The translations under genes were made by a program, and so were the position numbers. This document shows, piece after piece, positions 40,816 to 48,092 of a stretch of DNA of 64,000 nt. Source of the DNA: Gilichinskyi gelida (GTDB lineage Bacteria > Acidobacteriota > Thermoanaerobaculia > Gp7-AA8). The stretch lies in the NCBI GenBank assembly GCA_038040385.1, contig JBBPII010000012.1, positions 133,846-197,845 of the forward strand, in the 5' to 3' direction. Numbering within the stretch: the stretch's first letter is position 1; the number at the start of each line of letters is the position of its first letter. The notes beneath the pieces are model-generated. The model saw only the letters and a program-made list of their open reading frames with translations, was not told the DNA's origin and did no database searches.

Positions 40816-40865
40816 TCTTGAAACCATCTTGAAAAGGCCTTGAAACGAACTTCAAGACTCTTGAA
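40816..40865. repeat. Iteron-like array of CTTGAA units at 11-bp spacing
   Basis: TCTTGAA at 40816 and 40827, CCTTGAA at 40838, CTTCAA at 40850 and TCTTGAA at 40859: five units about one helical turn apart, in the 157-bp spacer between hslU and the first hicA. The layout suggests cooperative repressor or activator binding. Confidence 0.65.
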
Positions 40866-40911
40866 TCGCTGAGGCGCAGTTCTGAGGCAATTCGAGTTCT
40901 TAAACCACGCC

Positions 40912-40917
40912 TACAAT
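40912..40917 (+). promoter_or_regulatory. -10 TACAAT of the first hicA
   Basis: TACAAT ends 8 nt before ATG 40926, the same spacing as at the second hicA (42195-42200). Confidence 0.55.
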
Positions 40918-40925
40918 CGCTTCGA

Positions 40926-41130
40926 ATGAAGCGCCGCGACTTCGAACAACACCTGACACGCCACGGCTGTTATGTGCATCGCGAGGGCGGTGGCCACACG
41001 ATCTACGCCAATCCCGCGAATGGAAGCTGGGCTAAGCTGGGCAGCGGTTCCGCGGCACTCCGAGATCAAGACGCCAACGCTTCGTCGAATTTGCAAGGAT
41101 CTCGATATTCCGATCCCGCTCGCGCGATGA
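40926..41130 (+). pseudogene. HicA-type toxin gene, frameshifted by a 10-bp tandem duplication
   Basis: MKRRDFEQHLTRHGCYVHRE, then GGGHTIYANPANGSW, is the HicA dsRNA-binding-like fold with the G-x-H catalytic His. After NGSW the frame is thrown off by a tandem 10-bp unit (AAGCTGGGCT at 41024-41033 followed by AAGCTGGGCA at 41034-41043). Removing one unit restores WAAVPRHSEIKTPTLRRI followed by CKDLDIPIPLAR and TGA at 41128-41130, a perfect HicA C-terminus. Without it the frame wanders on as an unrelated peptide. A simple slippage event could reverse this. Confidence 0.8.
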
Positions 41131-41132
41131 GA

Positions 41133-41357
41133 CTACTCGCCGACGACGATCTTTTCGCGAATGATGCGTGCCTCGTCGACGTCGTCGAGAGCCTTTTCGC
41201 GATTCACTTCGAGAATCAACTGGATCGCGTCTTTCAGATTCTCGCGAGCTTCGTCGAGCGTCTCGCCTTGAGAAATCGCCCCCGGCAATTCCTCGACGAA
41301 AGCCGTGAACCCACCCTCCTCGGCCGGCTCGAACACTGCTGTGAATGTGTGAGTCAC
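41133..41357 (-). CDS. HicB-type antitoxin facing the first hicA
   Basis: A 74-aa protein. TAVFEPAEEGGFTAFVEELP followed by GAISQGETLDEARENLKDAI is the partial RNase-H fold of HicB. No C-terminal DNA-binding domain is present in this short form. It is encoded convergently with hicA, 2 bp apart tail-to-tail, instead of downstream in the same operon. The GTG start at 41357 has TAAGCT 6 nt upstream, so it has its own leaderless promoter. Confidence 0.82.
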   Translation of the reverse strand: MTHTFTAVFEPAEEGGFTAFVEELPGAISQGETLDEARENLKDAIQLILEVNREKALDDVDEARIIREKIVVGE

Positions 41358-41363
41358 CCGGCT

Positions 41364-41369
41364 AGCTTA
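41364..41369 (-). promoter_or_regulatory. -10-like TAAGCT of the first hicB
   Basis: On the minus strand TAAGCT ends 6 nt before the GTG start of hicB. Confidence 0.4.
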
Positions 41370-41410
41370 CCCCATCAAAACCTCCCACTCGCCCCGCCCG
41401 TCTCCCCTAC

Positions 41411-42151
41411 ATGCGATTTGCGAAGGTGTGTCTGCTCGTGGTGTTCGCGGTGTCGGCGCGCGCCGATTCATTTGCTGACCTAAAGTCCGCGGTTGCTGGG
41501 TTGCGGGGGGCGGCGCCGATCCGGGCGACGATCGAGATTCAGCGCGTCGACCTCGACAAAGGAAAGAAGCCGCCGGAGACGATTTCCGGCAGTGCGGTGG
41601 TCGAGGCCTTGGTGGACGGCGAGGGACTCCACGTCGCGTACGCGCCGGCGCTGCTGGCGAAAGTGGCGGAGGAGCAGGCGAAGCGGCAGGCGAATCCCGA
41701 CCTGCATGCGCCGACGGCGCGCGCAATCGCGGAGCTGGGGCCGCTGCCGATCGCCGAGCGGCTCGATTTCGGCCGGCGGCTGCTGGGCATTCTCGGCAGA
41801 GCGGAGCTGGTGAGCGAGAAGCGGTTGATGTACGAGGGGCGGCCGGCGCGCCTGCTGGCGCTGAAGGTCAAGAATCCGCCGCCGAAGACGTCCATCGGCC
41901 ACGTGGAGATCCTCGAGGACAGCCTCAACGTCTGGGTCGGCGATGACAACATCCCGGTCGCCGCGCAGCGCACCGAGCGATACACCGGTGGCATTCTGTT
42001 TCTGAAGGCCGAGATCAAACAGGCCAACCGCTGGACGTTCATGCGGAGAGACGATCGCCTGGTCGCCACCCGCAGCGAGAGCAAGAACGCGCAGAGCGGC
42101 TTCGGGCAGAACAACGAGGAGACAGAAGTTGTCACCGTGGCTGTCCGGTAA
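41411..42151 (+). CDS. Secreted protein of unknown function
   Basis: A 246-aa protein with a short signal peptide (MRFAKVCLLVVFAVSARA). The mature part is alpha/beta and charged (DLDKGKKPPETISGSAVVEA, GRPARLLALKVKNPPPKTSI, GHVEILEDSLNVWVGDDNIP), with no catalytic motif recognised. It may be an outer-membrane-lipoprotein-sorting-like fold (LolA/DUF-like), but that is a guess. It lies between the two hicA/hicB pairs and is not obviously part of either. Confidence 0.6.
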   Translation: MRFAKVCLLVVFAVSARADSFADLKSAVAGLRGAAPIRATIEIQRVDLDKGKKPPETISGSAVVEALVDGEGLHVAYAPALLAKVAEEQAKRQANPDLHAPTARAIAELGPLPIAERLDFGRRLLGILGRAELVSEKRLMYEGRPARLLALKVKNPPPKTSIGHVEILEDSLNVWVGDDNIPVAAQRTERYTGGILFLKAEIKQANRWTFMRRDDRLVATRSESKNAQSGFGQNNEETEVVTVAVR

Positions 42152-42194
42152 GACACTTATAGGTGGCATCGGCATGTGGCAGTAAAAGGCGCGC

Positions 42195-42200
42195 TACAAT
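42195..42200 (+). promoter_or_regulatory. -10 TACAAT of the second hicA
   Basis: TACAAT ends 8 nt before ATG 42209, the same arrangement as for the first hicA. Confidence 0.55.
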
Positions 42201-42208
42201 AGTGGCCT

Positions 42209-42409
42209 ATGAAGACGATGCGGCTGCTGTTGTACCTGCGGCGCAACGGCTTTCAGTTCACGCGGCGCGCGCCGGAACACTTCGTTCTACGCAACGGCGA
42301 CACGATTGTCGTCGTGCCGCGTCAGTCCGAACTTCGGCCTGACACAGTGGCCGACATATGCCGGAAGGCGGGACTGGCCGTGCTCTCCTTCGTCCTCAGC
42401 CTGTTGTGA
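42209..42409 (+). CDS. HicA-type toxin
   Basis: A 66-aa protein: MKTMRLLLYLRRNGFQFTRR, then PEHFVLRNGDTIVVVPRQSE and LRPDTVADICRKAGL. The N-terminal helix, the central His and the C-terminal RPDTVADICRKAGL block are the HicA toxin layout (mRNA interferase). Intact, unlike the first copy. Its 3' end overlaps the convergent hicB by 14 bp. Confidence 0.78.
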   Translation: MKTMRLLLYLRRNGFQFTRRAPEHFVLRNGDTIVVVPRQSELRPDTVADICRKAGLAVLSFVLSLL

Positions 42410-42623
42410 CCTGCTCCTCCCTCAGAAGAACGTGCCGCTCGCGGAGATTCTCCGAGGTAATCTGTCGGTTCGCGTTGATGAGGAGTAGTACGGCCTCGCG
42501 TAGACGGCGGCGCGCTTCCTCGATGGAACGTCCCTCCGTCACGATCGCCGGAAACTCTGCCGCATAAGCGATGACCCATCCTTCTCCTCCGTCGACGTAG
42601 TAAGCAGTGTATGGGTGTCGCAT
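42396..42623 (-). CDS. HicB-type antitoxin facing the second hicA
   Basis: A 75-aa protein: YYVDGGEGWVIAYAAEFPAI followed by VTEGRSIEEARRRLREAVLL is the short HicB fold. It runs convergently to hicA with a 14-bp tail overlap, as in the first pair but tighter. TATACT lies 13 nt upstream of the ATG. The overlap means the two mRNAs are complementary at their 3' ends. Confidence 0.8.
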   Translation of the reverse strand: MRHPYTAYYVDGGEGWVIAYAAEFPAIVTEGRSIEEARRRLREAVLLLINANRQITSENLRERHVLLREEQVTTG

Positions 42624-42802
42624 CCCAGTAGTGTGCAGTATAAGCGCACCACCATTGGGCTCTAAAAGTGACTCTCATGCGTGACTTGCGCGAGCAAGGT
42701 GTCAGCGGCGACCGGCTGCTCGGAGAGCGGCCGACTCCAACCCGCGTAGAACTCCGTCGCGGTGCGATGAATCAGCCGGCCGTCGCCGGACCGAATCCCC
42801 CG

Positions 42803-42976
42803 TCAGCCCGGCGGCAGGCTGCCCTTGATGTCCTCGAGAATCCTGACGATGACGTTCTTGAGCCAGGACTTCTTGCCGGATCCTTGCTGATCCCGGGGTG
42901 CGGCGAGTGCGACACCATTCACGCACAACGCGACCAAAAGCGCCAACGCCAGCGTTGATTTCCTTTGCTTCTGCAT
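42803..42976 (-). CDS. Small secreted peptide precursor (57 aa), putative
   Basis: ATG 42976 has a strong Shine-Dalgarno sequence (AAAGGAGG). MQKQRKSTLALALLVALCVN followed by GVALAAP is a clean signal peptide with an AxA site. The mature segment (DQQGSGKKSWLKNVIVRILE followed by DIKGSLPPG) is a cationic amphipathic helix. It lies 99 bp after the TPR gene on the same strand, downstream of the HTH-sigma gene. No family recognised. A signalling or membrane-active peptide is inferred. The 177 bp between this gene and the second hicB hold nothing I can assign. Confidence 0.5.
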   Translation of the reverse strand: MQKQRKSTLALALLVALCVNGVALAAPRDQQGSGKKSWLKNVIVRILEDIKGSLPPG

Positions 42977-43075
42977 ACGCCCTCCTTTGCCGGCGTTCAA
43001 GCCGGAGATGTTGGGAGGGCACCCTCGTACACACCAGTACCGCGAGAGGTCGATTCCGGACAAACGATCGAAACT

Positions 43076-44323
43076 TCACGCGGGAGGGGTAAAAGAAATG
43101 TCGGGCCGCCGCGGAAGCTGGGCGAGATACGTGCGGACGCTGCGGAGCAGCGCCGGCGTAGCGCGCTGTCTCGCCAGCGCCTCGTGAACGTAGGCCAGCG
43201 CGAGACGGGCTTTCTGCATCATCCCTTCGGATTCGAACACCAGCATGATCTGGCGGCACGCCTGCTGGACGCCATCGGATCGGCCAAGCGCGAGACAAAC
43301 TTCCGCCCACTCCAGCGTCGCCAGGCCGTGATCGTCCTTCAAGCCGAGCAGCAGAAGGTCACGGCGGGCGGCTTCCAGTGCCGTTGCTCCCTCTTCGAGT
43401 CGACCTCGCGCGACAGGGATCGACGCGAGTGCCCAAACCACTCGCGCCTGCTCGATCGTCATTCCGAGCTCATCGTAGATCGCGAGCGCATCCGCGAAAT
43501 GGCGCTCGGCATTCTCGAGGTCATGGAGGTCCGCGCTCGCCAACGCCGCGTTCTTGAAACCGTGGGCCATCATGCTCTTGTGATCTACATGCCGCGCGTC
43601 CGCAATCAACTGCTCGAAGGCAGTGAGCGCTTCGGCCGGACGCCGGAGATGGAGCAGCGCCAAGCCGTTGAGCAATCGCGCACTCATTTCGCGAGATTGG
43701 TCTCCGTACGCATGAAACGTTTCGACGGCACGAAGGCTGATCGCCAGTGCGTCGGCGGTGGTGTCGTCCAATTGAACCAGCACCGTTCCGCGAATGTAAA
43801 AGACGATCGCCAGTTCAAAGGGCGCGAGGGAAGGGTCGCCGGCCCTGAACAGTGTCTCCGCCTTGGCCAGCGCTTCGAGGGCCTCCAGGAACGATCCGAG
43901 GTAGCGCAGGGCGTTCGCGCGTTCGCGAAGGGCCATCGCCAGTAGAAACCGGCGGGAAGCGACCGGCGCCTCGAGCTTTTTAGCGATCTCGGCAGCGGCA
44001 GCGGCGAGTGCGGCGCTGAACTTCGGCCACCGGTCGAGCAATGAATGCGCTTCGGCACACAGCATGCGCACCGCGCCCGGCGTTTGAAACGCCGGGTCTG
44101 CGGCGACGTCGGCGTCGAGGAAGCGGAGCGGCGATTTCAGGAGCGGCGCGATGCGGCGTGCGGCCTGCGCGTTCTCCATTTCGACCGCCCGTCGCGCCGC
44201 GCTCGCCTCGCCGAGGCGGCGCGGCGGGGTGAGGAAGGCCTCGACGTCGCGCCACACGGCGGGATCGCCCGCCATCGATTCGAACTCACACTCCAGACAG
44301 TCGTCGTCGGTACAGTGCTTCAC
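43076..44323 (-). CDS. TPR protein coupled to an HTH-sigma factor
   Basis: A 415-aa soluble protein beginning MKHCTDDDCLECEFESMAGD, with a Cys-rich start that might bind metal. About eight TPR-like helix pairs follow, for example RYLGSFLEALEALAKAETLF, RPAEALTAFEQLIADARHVD and LENAERHFADALAIYDELGM, ending in MalT-like helices. It begins at GTG 44323, inside a 4-bp GTGA overlap with the sigma gene, with AAGGAG at good spacing. TPR proteins of the RRNPP group bind exported peptides. Here the TPR and DNA-binding parts are on separate genes, and a secreted peptide gene follows. Function inferred from context. Confidence 0.7.
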   Translation of the reverse strand: MKHCTDDDCLECEFESMAGDPAVWRDVEAFLTPPRRLGEASAARRAVEMENAQAARRIAPLLKSPLRFLDADVAADPAFQTPGAVRMLCAEAHSLLDRWPKFSAALAAAAAEIAKKLEAPVASRRFLLAMALRERANALRYLGSFLEALEALAKAETLFRAGDPSLAPFELAIVFYIRGTVLVQLDDTTADALAISLRAVETFHAYGDQSREMSARLLNGLALLHLRRPAEALTAFEQLIADARHVDHKSMMAHGFKNAALASADLHDLENAERHFADALAIYDELGMTIEQARVVWALASIPVARGRLEEGATALEAARRDLLLLGLKDDHGLATLEWAEVCLALGRSDGVQQACRQIMLVFESEGMMQKARLALAYVHEALARQRATPALLRSVRTYLAQLPRRPDISFTPPA

Positions 44324-45123
44324 GTCAGTCTCCTTCCACGCAGCTCGCGGTAGAGCTCCACGGCGCGCTGCCGGCATCGACTGATCAGCCGCTCGATGTA
44401 GGCCGGCGACGCGACCAGACGGTCGGCGAGCGATTCCTTCGACTCCTCGGAGATGAAATGGCCGCGCAACGTCTCACGGCATTTCTCCCCCAATTGCGCC
44501 AGGACGGCGGCGGCGCTGAGATGGCGAATGCACGACTCCACCTTCGACTGCGCCGTTCCATCGGCCGTTTCCTCGTCTTTGGGAAGGCGCGGCGTTTCAT
44601 GCCGCCGGTCGCGCCAATAGTTCATGCATCGATTGCGGACCGTCGCCGAGAGCCACGCCTTCGCGTTGTGAATGATGGTTTGACGCTGCAGGTAGGCCAT
44701 GAACGCGTCATGTACCAGCGCCTCGGCGTCCTCCAGCGGCACCCGGTAGCCGCGCATGGCGATGGCGCGCAGCAACACGCCGTACTCTACGTAGAGTCTT
44801 TCAAACACCTCGCCGGCCGGCGTCGTCTCGGACATCGCGGGAACGGATGCGCGCTCCGCGGTAGCCGGCTCCAGCTTGAAAAGCTCGGAGGCCTTCAGCG
44901 CCACGCCGGTGAGCTCGCGGACGGCCGCCGTGACGATGAAGATCTTCTCTTCGGTCGCCGCGCCGCTTCCCCGCAGTAGGCGGCCCAGGTGCCGCCGGCT
45001 GATCGAATCGACACCGAGCTTGGCGGCGATGGTGTCGGCGGTGCGCACGATCTCTCCTACCCGGATGCCATGAACTTCGGTCAAGCGTCTCAATGGCGTT
45101 GGTTGCATCGCTTGACTAGTCAT
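44320..45123 (-). CDS. ECF-like sigma factor with an N-terminal fused HTH domain
   Basis: A 267-aa protein. The C-terminal two-thirds have sigma region 2 (RLYVEYGVLLRAIAMRGYRV, EALVHDAFMAYLQRQ, YWRDRRHETPR) and region 4 (LAQLGEKCRETLRGHFISEE, SPAYIERLISRCRQRAV). The first 75 residues are a different helical DNA-binding-like module: SISRRHLGRLLRGSGAATEE and AVRELTGVALKASELFKLE. That module is homologous to the stand-alone HTH protein encoded at about 45.6 kb. Transcribed with the TPR gene. This fusion is unusual for sigma-70 family factors; the target promoters are unknown. Confidence 0.72.
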   Translation of the reverse strand: MTSQAMQPTPLRRLTEVHGIRVGEIVRTADTIAAKLGVDSISRRHLGRLLRGSGAATEEKIFIVTAAVRELTGVALKASELFKLEPATAERASVPAMSETTPAGEVFERLYVEYGVLLRAIAMRGYRVPLEDAEALVHDAFMAYLQRQTIIHNAKAWLSATVRNRCMNYWRDRRHETPRLPKDEETADGTAQSKVESCIRHLSAAAVLAQLGEKCRETLRGHFISEESKESLADRLVASPAYIERLISRCRQRAVELYRELRGRRLT

Positions 45124-45175
45124 CGCAATAGGAGTGTCATGCAGCCATCATTCCCTACCCCACTGTACGAATTGA

Positions 45176-45185
45176 CTCTTATGAG
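45176..45185. promoter_or_regulatory. Operator-like site 1, CTCTTATGAG
   Basis: Copy of a 10-bp CTC-TTAT-GAG inverted motif in the divergent spacer. The second copy starts 43 bp away, on the same DNA face if the helix is about 10.7 bp per turn. Confidence 0.5.
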
Positions 45186-45216
45186 TTACTCAAATGGTCG
45201 GATTTTCCGCATAAGT

Positions 45217-45232
45217 GCCTCTTATGAGAGGC
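45217..45232. promoter_or_regulatory. Operator-like site 2, GCCTCTTATGAGAGGC
   Basis: A perfect 6-bp-arm palindrome containing CTCTTATGAG at 45219-45228. It sits between the sigma gene and the XRE pseudogene, suggesting binding by one of the local HTH proteins. Confidence 0.55.
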
Positions 45233-45266
45233 TATTCGCGTAGACCCCTCTAGTAGTCTTTACGGC

Positions 45267-45513
45267 GTGGCGCGACAACGGAGCCATATGCGCCCCAGAC
45301 CGGCTGACGCCCGAATCGGGCAGATCATCCGTCAGGCACGCATGAACGAGCGCCTTACGCAGACGGAGCTCGCCATGCGATGCGGGATCAGCGTGCGCCA
45401 CTTGGAAAGGCATCGAGCACGGCTCGAACTTCACTGTGGCCGTGCTGTTCGCGATCATCGAACAGCTTCCGAAAGCGCGTGAGACATTCGCCCAATTGCT
45501 CCCGACTTCATAA
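45267..45513 (+). pseudogene. XRE-family HTH regulator broken by a single-base insertion
   Basis: From GTG 45267 the frame reads ADARIGQIIRQARMNERLTQ followed by TELAMRCGISVRHLE, a normal XRE helix-turn-helix. At the run GGAAAGG (45404-45410) one extra base moves the rest out of frame. In the +1 frame the sequence continues GIEHGSNFTVAVLFAIIEQL then PKARETFAQLLPTS and TAA at 45511-45513, an ordinary XRE tail. TAGTCT lies 7 nt before the GTG. It may be recent, or a sequencing error in an A-run. Confidence 0.65.
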
Positions 45514-45630
45514 GACGCACGGCGTATGTGTCCCATTTTTTGATTGGGGTGGGTCTTTCGCCTGCTGCCGACTCCCTCGTACAAGGAGGGCGCCGACATC
45601 GAACAGAGGCCAGCGATCTATGGCACGCGA

Positions 45631-45840
45631 TTGGAGCGGTGGATGGCGTCGCGCGGAGTGCGGCCCATGGCTCTGGCGCGCGAGTCGGGATACAGCCGAC
45701 AGCACCTCGGCCGCGTGCGCGCCGGGAGAATGGACCCCACGCGCAGATGCATGGCGGCAATCGTCGGCGCCTGCCGGCGCCTCAGCCTCGAGCCGGTCAA
45801 AGCCGCGGAGCTTTTCGATCTCGATGAGGAGCAGAACTAG
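45631..45840 (+). CDS. Small HTH protein homologous to the HTH domain of the neighbouring sigma factor
   Basis: About 69-98 aa depending on the start. SGYSRQHLGRVRAGRMDPTR followed by AAIVGACRRLSLEPVKAAEL is XRE-like and aligns with the N-terminal domain of the sigma protein (shared HLGR, R-G, KA-ELF-L). The frame is open from TTG 45544; TTG 45631 or ATG 45643 give a domain-sized product. The stop TAG is shared, tail-to-tail (CTAG), with the convergent permease gene. Possible decoy or repressor of the sigma circuit. Confidence 0.6.
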   Translation: MERWMASRGVRPMALARESGYSRQHLGRVRAGRMDPTRRCMAAIVGACRRLSLEPVKAAELFDLDEEQN

Positions 45841-46940
45841 CTCATCGTCTTCTGAAACCCCCGCGCGCTGAGCGCGATCAGCACCGCGCTGATGGCGAGG
45901 AGCGCCGCGACCGATTCCCACAGGTCCCAGAATCCGGCGCCGCGGATGACGATCCCGCGGGCGATCCTGATGTAGTACGTCGCCGGCAGGATGTGCGAGA
46001 TCACGCGCAGCGGGAGCGGCAGCGAGGCGATTGGGAACAGGTATCCGGAGAGCAGCACGGACGGGAGCAACACCCCCATCGCGCGTTGCATCGCTTCCAT
46101 CTGCGTCGTGGCGCGCGACGAGACCAGCAGGCCGAGGGAGAGCAGCGACAGCAGGTAGATCGGCGACAGCAGCAGGAGCAGTGTGATGTTGCCGTGGATC
46201 GGCACCCGGAAGAGGACGCGCATCAGCACCAGGATGATCATGAGCTGCACGTAGGCCAGGCCGAGGTATGGGATCAGCTTGCCGACGACGACGGCGAGCG
46301 GCGAGACCGGCGTCACCATGAGCTGCTCCAGCGTGCCGCGCTCGCGCTCCTTCACGATGGCGAAGGCGGCGAGGATCGTCCCCGAGAACGTCAGGAGGAT
46401 GGCAATGAGGCCTGGGATCAGCAGGTTCGCGCTGCGCATGTCCGGGTTGAACATCATCACCGGATGGGCCTCGATCAGCGGCTCCTGCCCCGCCTTGGCC
46501 ACCAACTGTTTCAGCGACTCCACGAGCACGACGCCGTTGGCGGCGGAGAGGGCCTGATTGGCGACGCTGGAGTCGGAGCCGTCGATCATCACCAGCACAT
46601 GCGCCTGGCGGCCGGCGGCGAGATTGCGCGCGTAGTCGGGCGGGATCTCCACCGCCACCTGCGCATGTCCGGCGACGATGGCGTGCTGCAGCGCCCCGCG
46701 CGACAGCACGTATTGCGTGACCCGCAGGTTCGACGTGGCGTTGAACTGCTCGATCAGCCGCCGGCTCTCCTGCGTGCGGCTCTGGTCGAACACGGCGGTG
46801 GGGATGTTCTTGGCGTTCATATCGATGACGCCGAAGAGAATCAGCTCCACCACCGGCACGCCGAGGGCGAAGAACAGAGTGCCGCGGTCGCGCAGCATCT
46901 GGGTCAGCTCCTTGCGGAACATGGCCATGAAGCCGTTCAC
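45837..46940 (-). CDS. ABC-2 permease of an export system (YhhJ/YbhR-like)
   Basis: A 367-aa protein with one N-terminal membrane helix (GTLFFALGVPVVELILFGVI) and a periplasmic domain of about 150 residues. A C-terminal block of five helices follows (LLIPGLIAILLTFSGTILAA, LLLLLSPIYLLSLLSLGLLV). KERERGTLEQLMVTPVSPLA is the family loop. It overlaps the ATPase gene by 4 bp and ends the TetR-HlyD-ATPase-permease operon. Drug or cell-envelope export is likely. Confidence 0.9.
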   Translation of the reverse strand: MNGFMAMFRKELTQMLRDRGTLFFALGVPVVELILFGVIDMNAKNIPTAVFDQSRTQESRRLIEQFNATSNLRVTQYVLSRGALQHAIVAGHAQVAVEIPPDYARNLAAGRQAHVLVMIDGSDSSVANQALSAANGVVLVESLKQLVAKAGQEPLIEAHPVMMFNPDMRSANLLIPGLIAILLTFSGTILAAFAIVKERERGTLEQLMVTPVSPLAVVVGKLIPYLGLAYVQLMIILVLMRVLFRVPIHGNITLLLLLSPIYLLSLLSLGLLVSSRATTQMEAMQRAMGVLLPSVLLSGYLFPIASLPLPLRVISHILPATYYIRIARGIVIRGAGFWDLWESVAALLAISAVLIALSARGFQKTMS

Positions 46941-47917
46941 GAGGCCACCTCCATCCGCGCCGCTTCGACTTCCCTGCCGCGGGTCTCGGTGAGGCGCACG
47001 AAGACGTCTTCGAGCGACGGGTCGATCTCGCGGATGGTGACATCGGCGATGCCGAAGGCCTCGAGATCATTTTCCAATTGCGCGTTGCCGACGTTGGCGT
47101 CGATCAGCAGATGCAGCGACGTCCCGAAGATCGTTGCCGCGCGGACGTACGGCAGCGTGCGCGCGGACGTCATCAGCTTCGCCACGCTCTCGTTGGCCTC
47201 GGCCTGCACGCGCCGAGTCCCCTCCGGCGTGACTTCCGGGAGCTTCTTCAGCTCGTCGGGGCGCCCCTCGACGATGAGCTTGGCCAAGTAGAGGTAGGCG
47301 ACCGAGGCGCAGCGCTCCGCCTCGTCCATGTAGTGCGTGGTGACGAACATGGTGACGCCGGCTCCGGCGAGCTCGAACAGCAGGTCCCACAGCTCGCGCC
47401 GCGCGACCGGGTCGATGCCGGCGGTCGGCTCGTCGAGAAAAATCACGCGCGGGCGGTGCATCAGCGCGGCGGCGAGCGCGAGGCGCTGCTTCCATCCACC
47501 GGAGAGCGCCCCGGCCAGACGGTCGCGGTACGGACCGATGTGCGTCAGCTCGATGGCCCAGTCCATGCGCTCCTTCCGCTCGGCGCCGCGCAGGCGGTAG
47601 ATCGAGCTGAAGAAGTCGAGGTTTTCCTGCACCGTCAAGTCGCGGTAGAGCGAGAACGCCTGCGAGACGTACCCGATGTGCTGGCGCACCCGCTCGCCTT
47701 CGCGCTCCACATCGAAGCCGTCGACGAACGCGCGCCCCTCAGTCGGCACGAGCAGCCCGCAGAGGATGCGGATGAGCGTCGACTTGCCGGAGCCGTTCGG
47801 GCCGAGGAGGCCGAAGATCTCGCCGCGCGGGACTTGAAGCGTGACCTGGTCGAGGGCGCGGAACGTGCCGAAGTCCTTCGACACGCCCTGGACGTCGACC
47901 CCGAGCTCGGCGCTCAT
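46937..47917 (-). CDS. ABC exporter ATP-binding protein
   Basis: A 326-aa ATPase. Walker A is GLLGPNGSGKSTLIRI, the signature is ALSGGWKQRLALAAALM, Walker B is VIFLDEPTAGIDP, and the switch is VTTHYMDEAERC. C-terminal 90 residues are typical of the YhiH/CcmA export group. ATG 47917 is used; the open frame upstream belongs to a palindromic repeat. It pairs with the permease and HlyD proteins of the same operon. Confidence 0.92.
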   Translation of the reverse strand: MSAELGVDVQGVSKDFGTFRALDQVTLQVPRGEIFGLLGPNGSGKSTLIRILCGLLVPTEGRAFVDGFDVEREGERVRQHIGYVSQAFSLYRDLTVQENLDFFSSIYRLRGAERKERMDWAIELTHIGPYRDRLAGALSGGWKQRLALAAALMHRPRVIFLDEPTAGIDPVARRELWDLLFELAGAGVTMFVTTHYMDEAERCASVAYLYLAKLIVEGRPDELKKLPEVTPEGTRRVQAEANESVAKLMTSARTLPYVRAATIFGTSLHLLIDANVGNAQLENDLEAFGIADVTIREIDPSLEDVFVRLTETRGREVEAARMEVAS

Positions 47918-47923
47918 GATGAC

Positions 47924-48081
47924 TTTATCCTGAGGCCCGCTGAGCGGAGCGAAGCGGACCGAAGGGTCTCCGGCGCCGAATGACACGCAGATGCACGTTT
48001 CGGCGAGCTTTGAAAATGCGGAGAGGATGCACCAAAGATCCTTCGCCCCCAGCTCCCCACGCCACCGCGCTCAGGATAAAG
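47924..48081. repeat. Degraded family R1 repeat inside the efflux operon
   Basis: TTTATCCTGAGG at the left and CTCAGGATAAAG at the right bound a 158-bp imperfect palindrome with internal GAAGGGTCTCC / AGATCCTTC. It separates hlyD-like and ATPase genes that otherwise look like one operon, and could attenuate or process the transcript. Confidence 0.65.
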
Positions 48082-48092
48082 CTGGCGGGCGC

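Noticed and set aside
42665..42803. Protein-like continuation after the TGA of the small peptide gene (another selenoprotein?)
   Set aside because: The TGA follows PPG with no Cys-site context. Open frames of this length are common at this GC content, and the continuation matches no family I know.
42803..43063. Longer 86-codon version of the small peptide (start 43063)
   Set aside because: The extension has no signal and no Shine-Dalgarno sequence. ATG 42976 has AAAGGAGG and begins a clean signal peptide.
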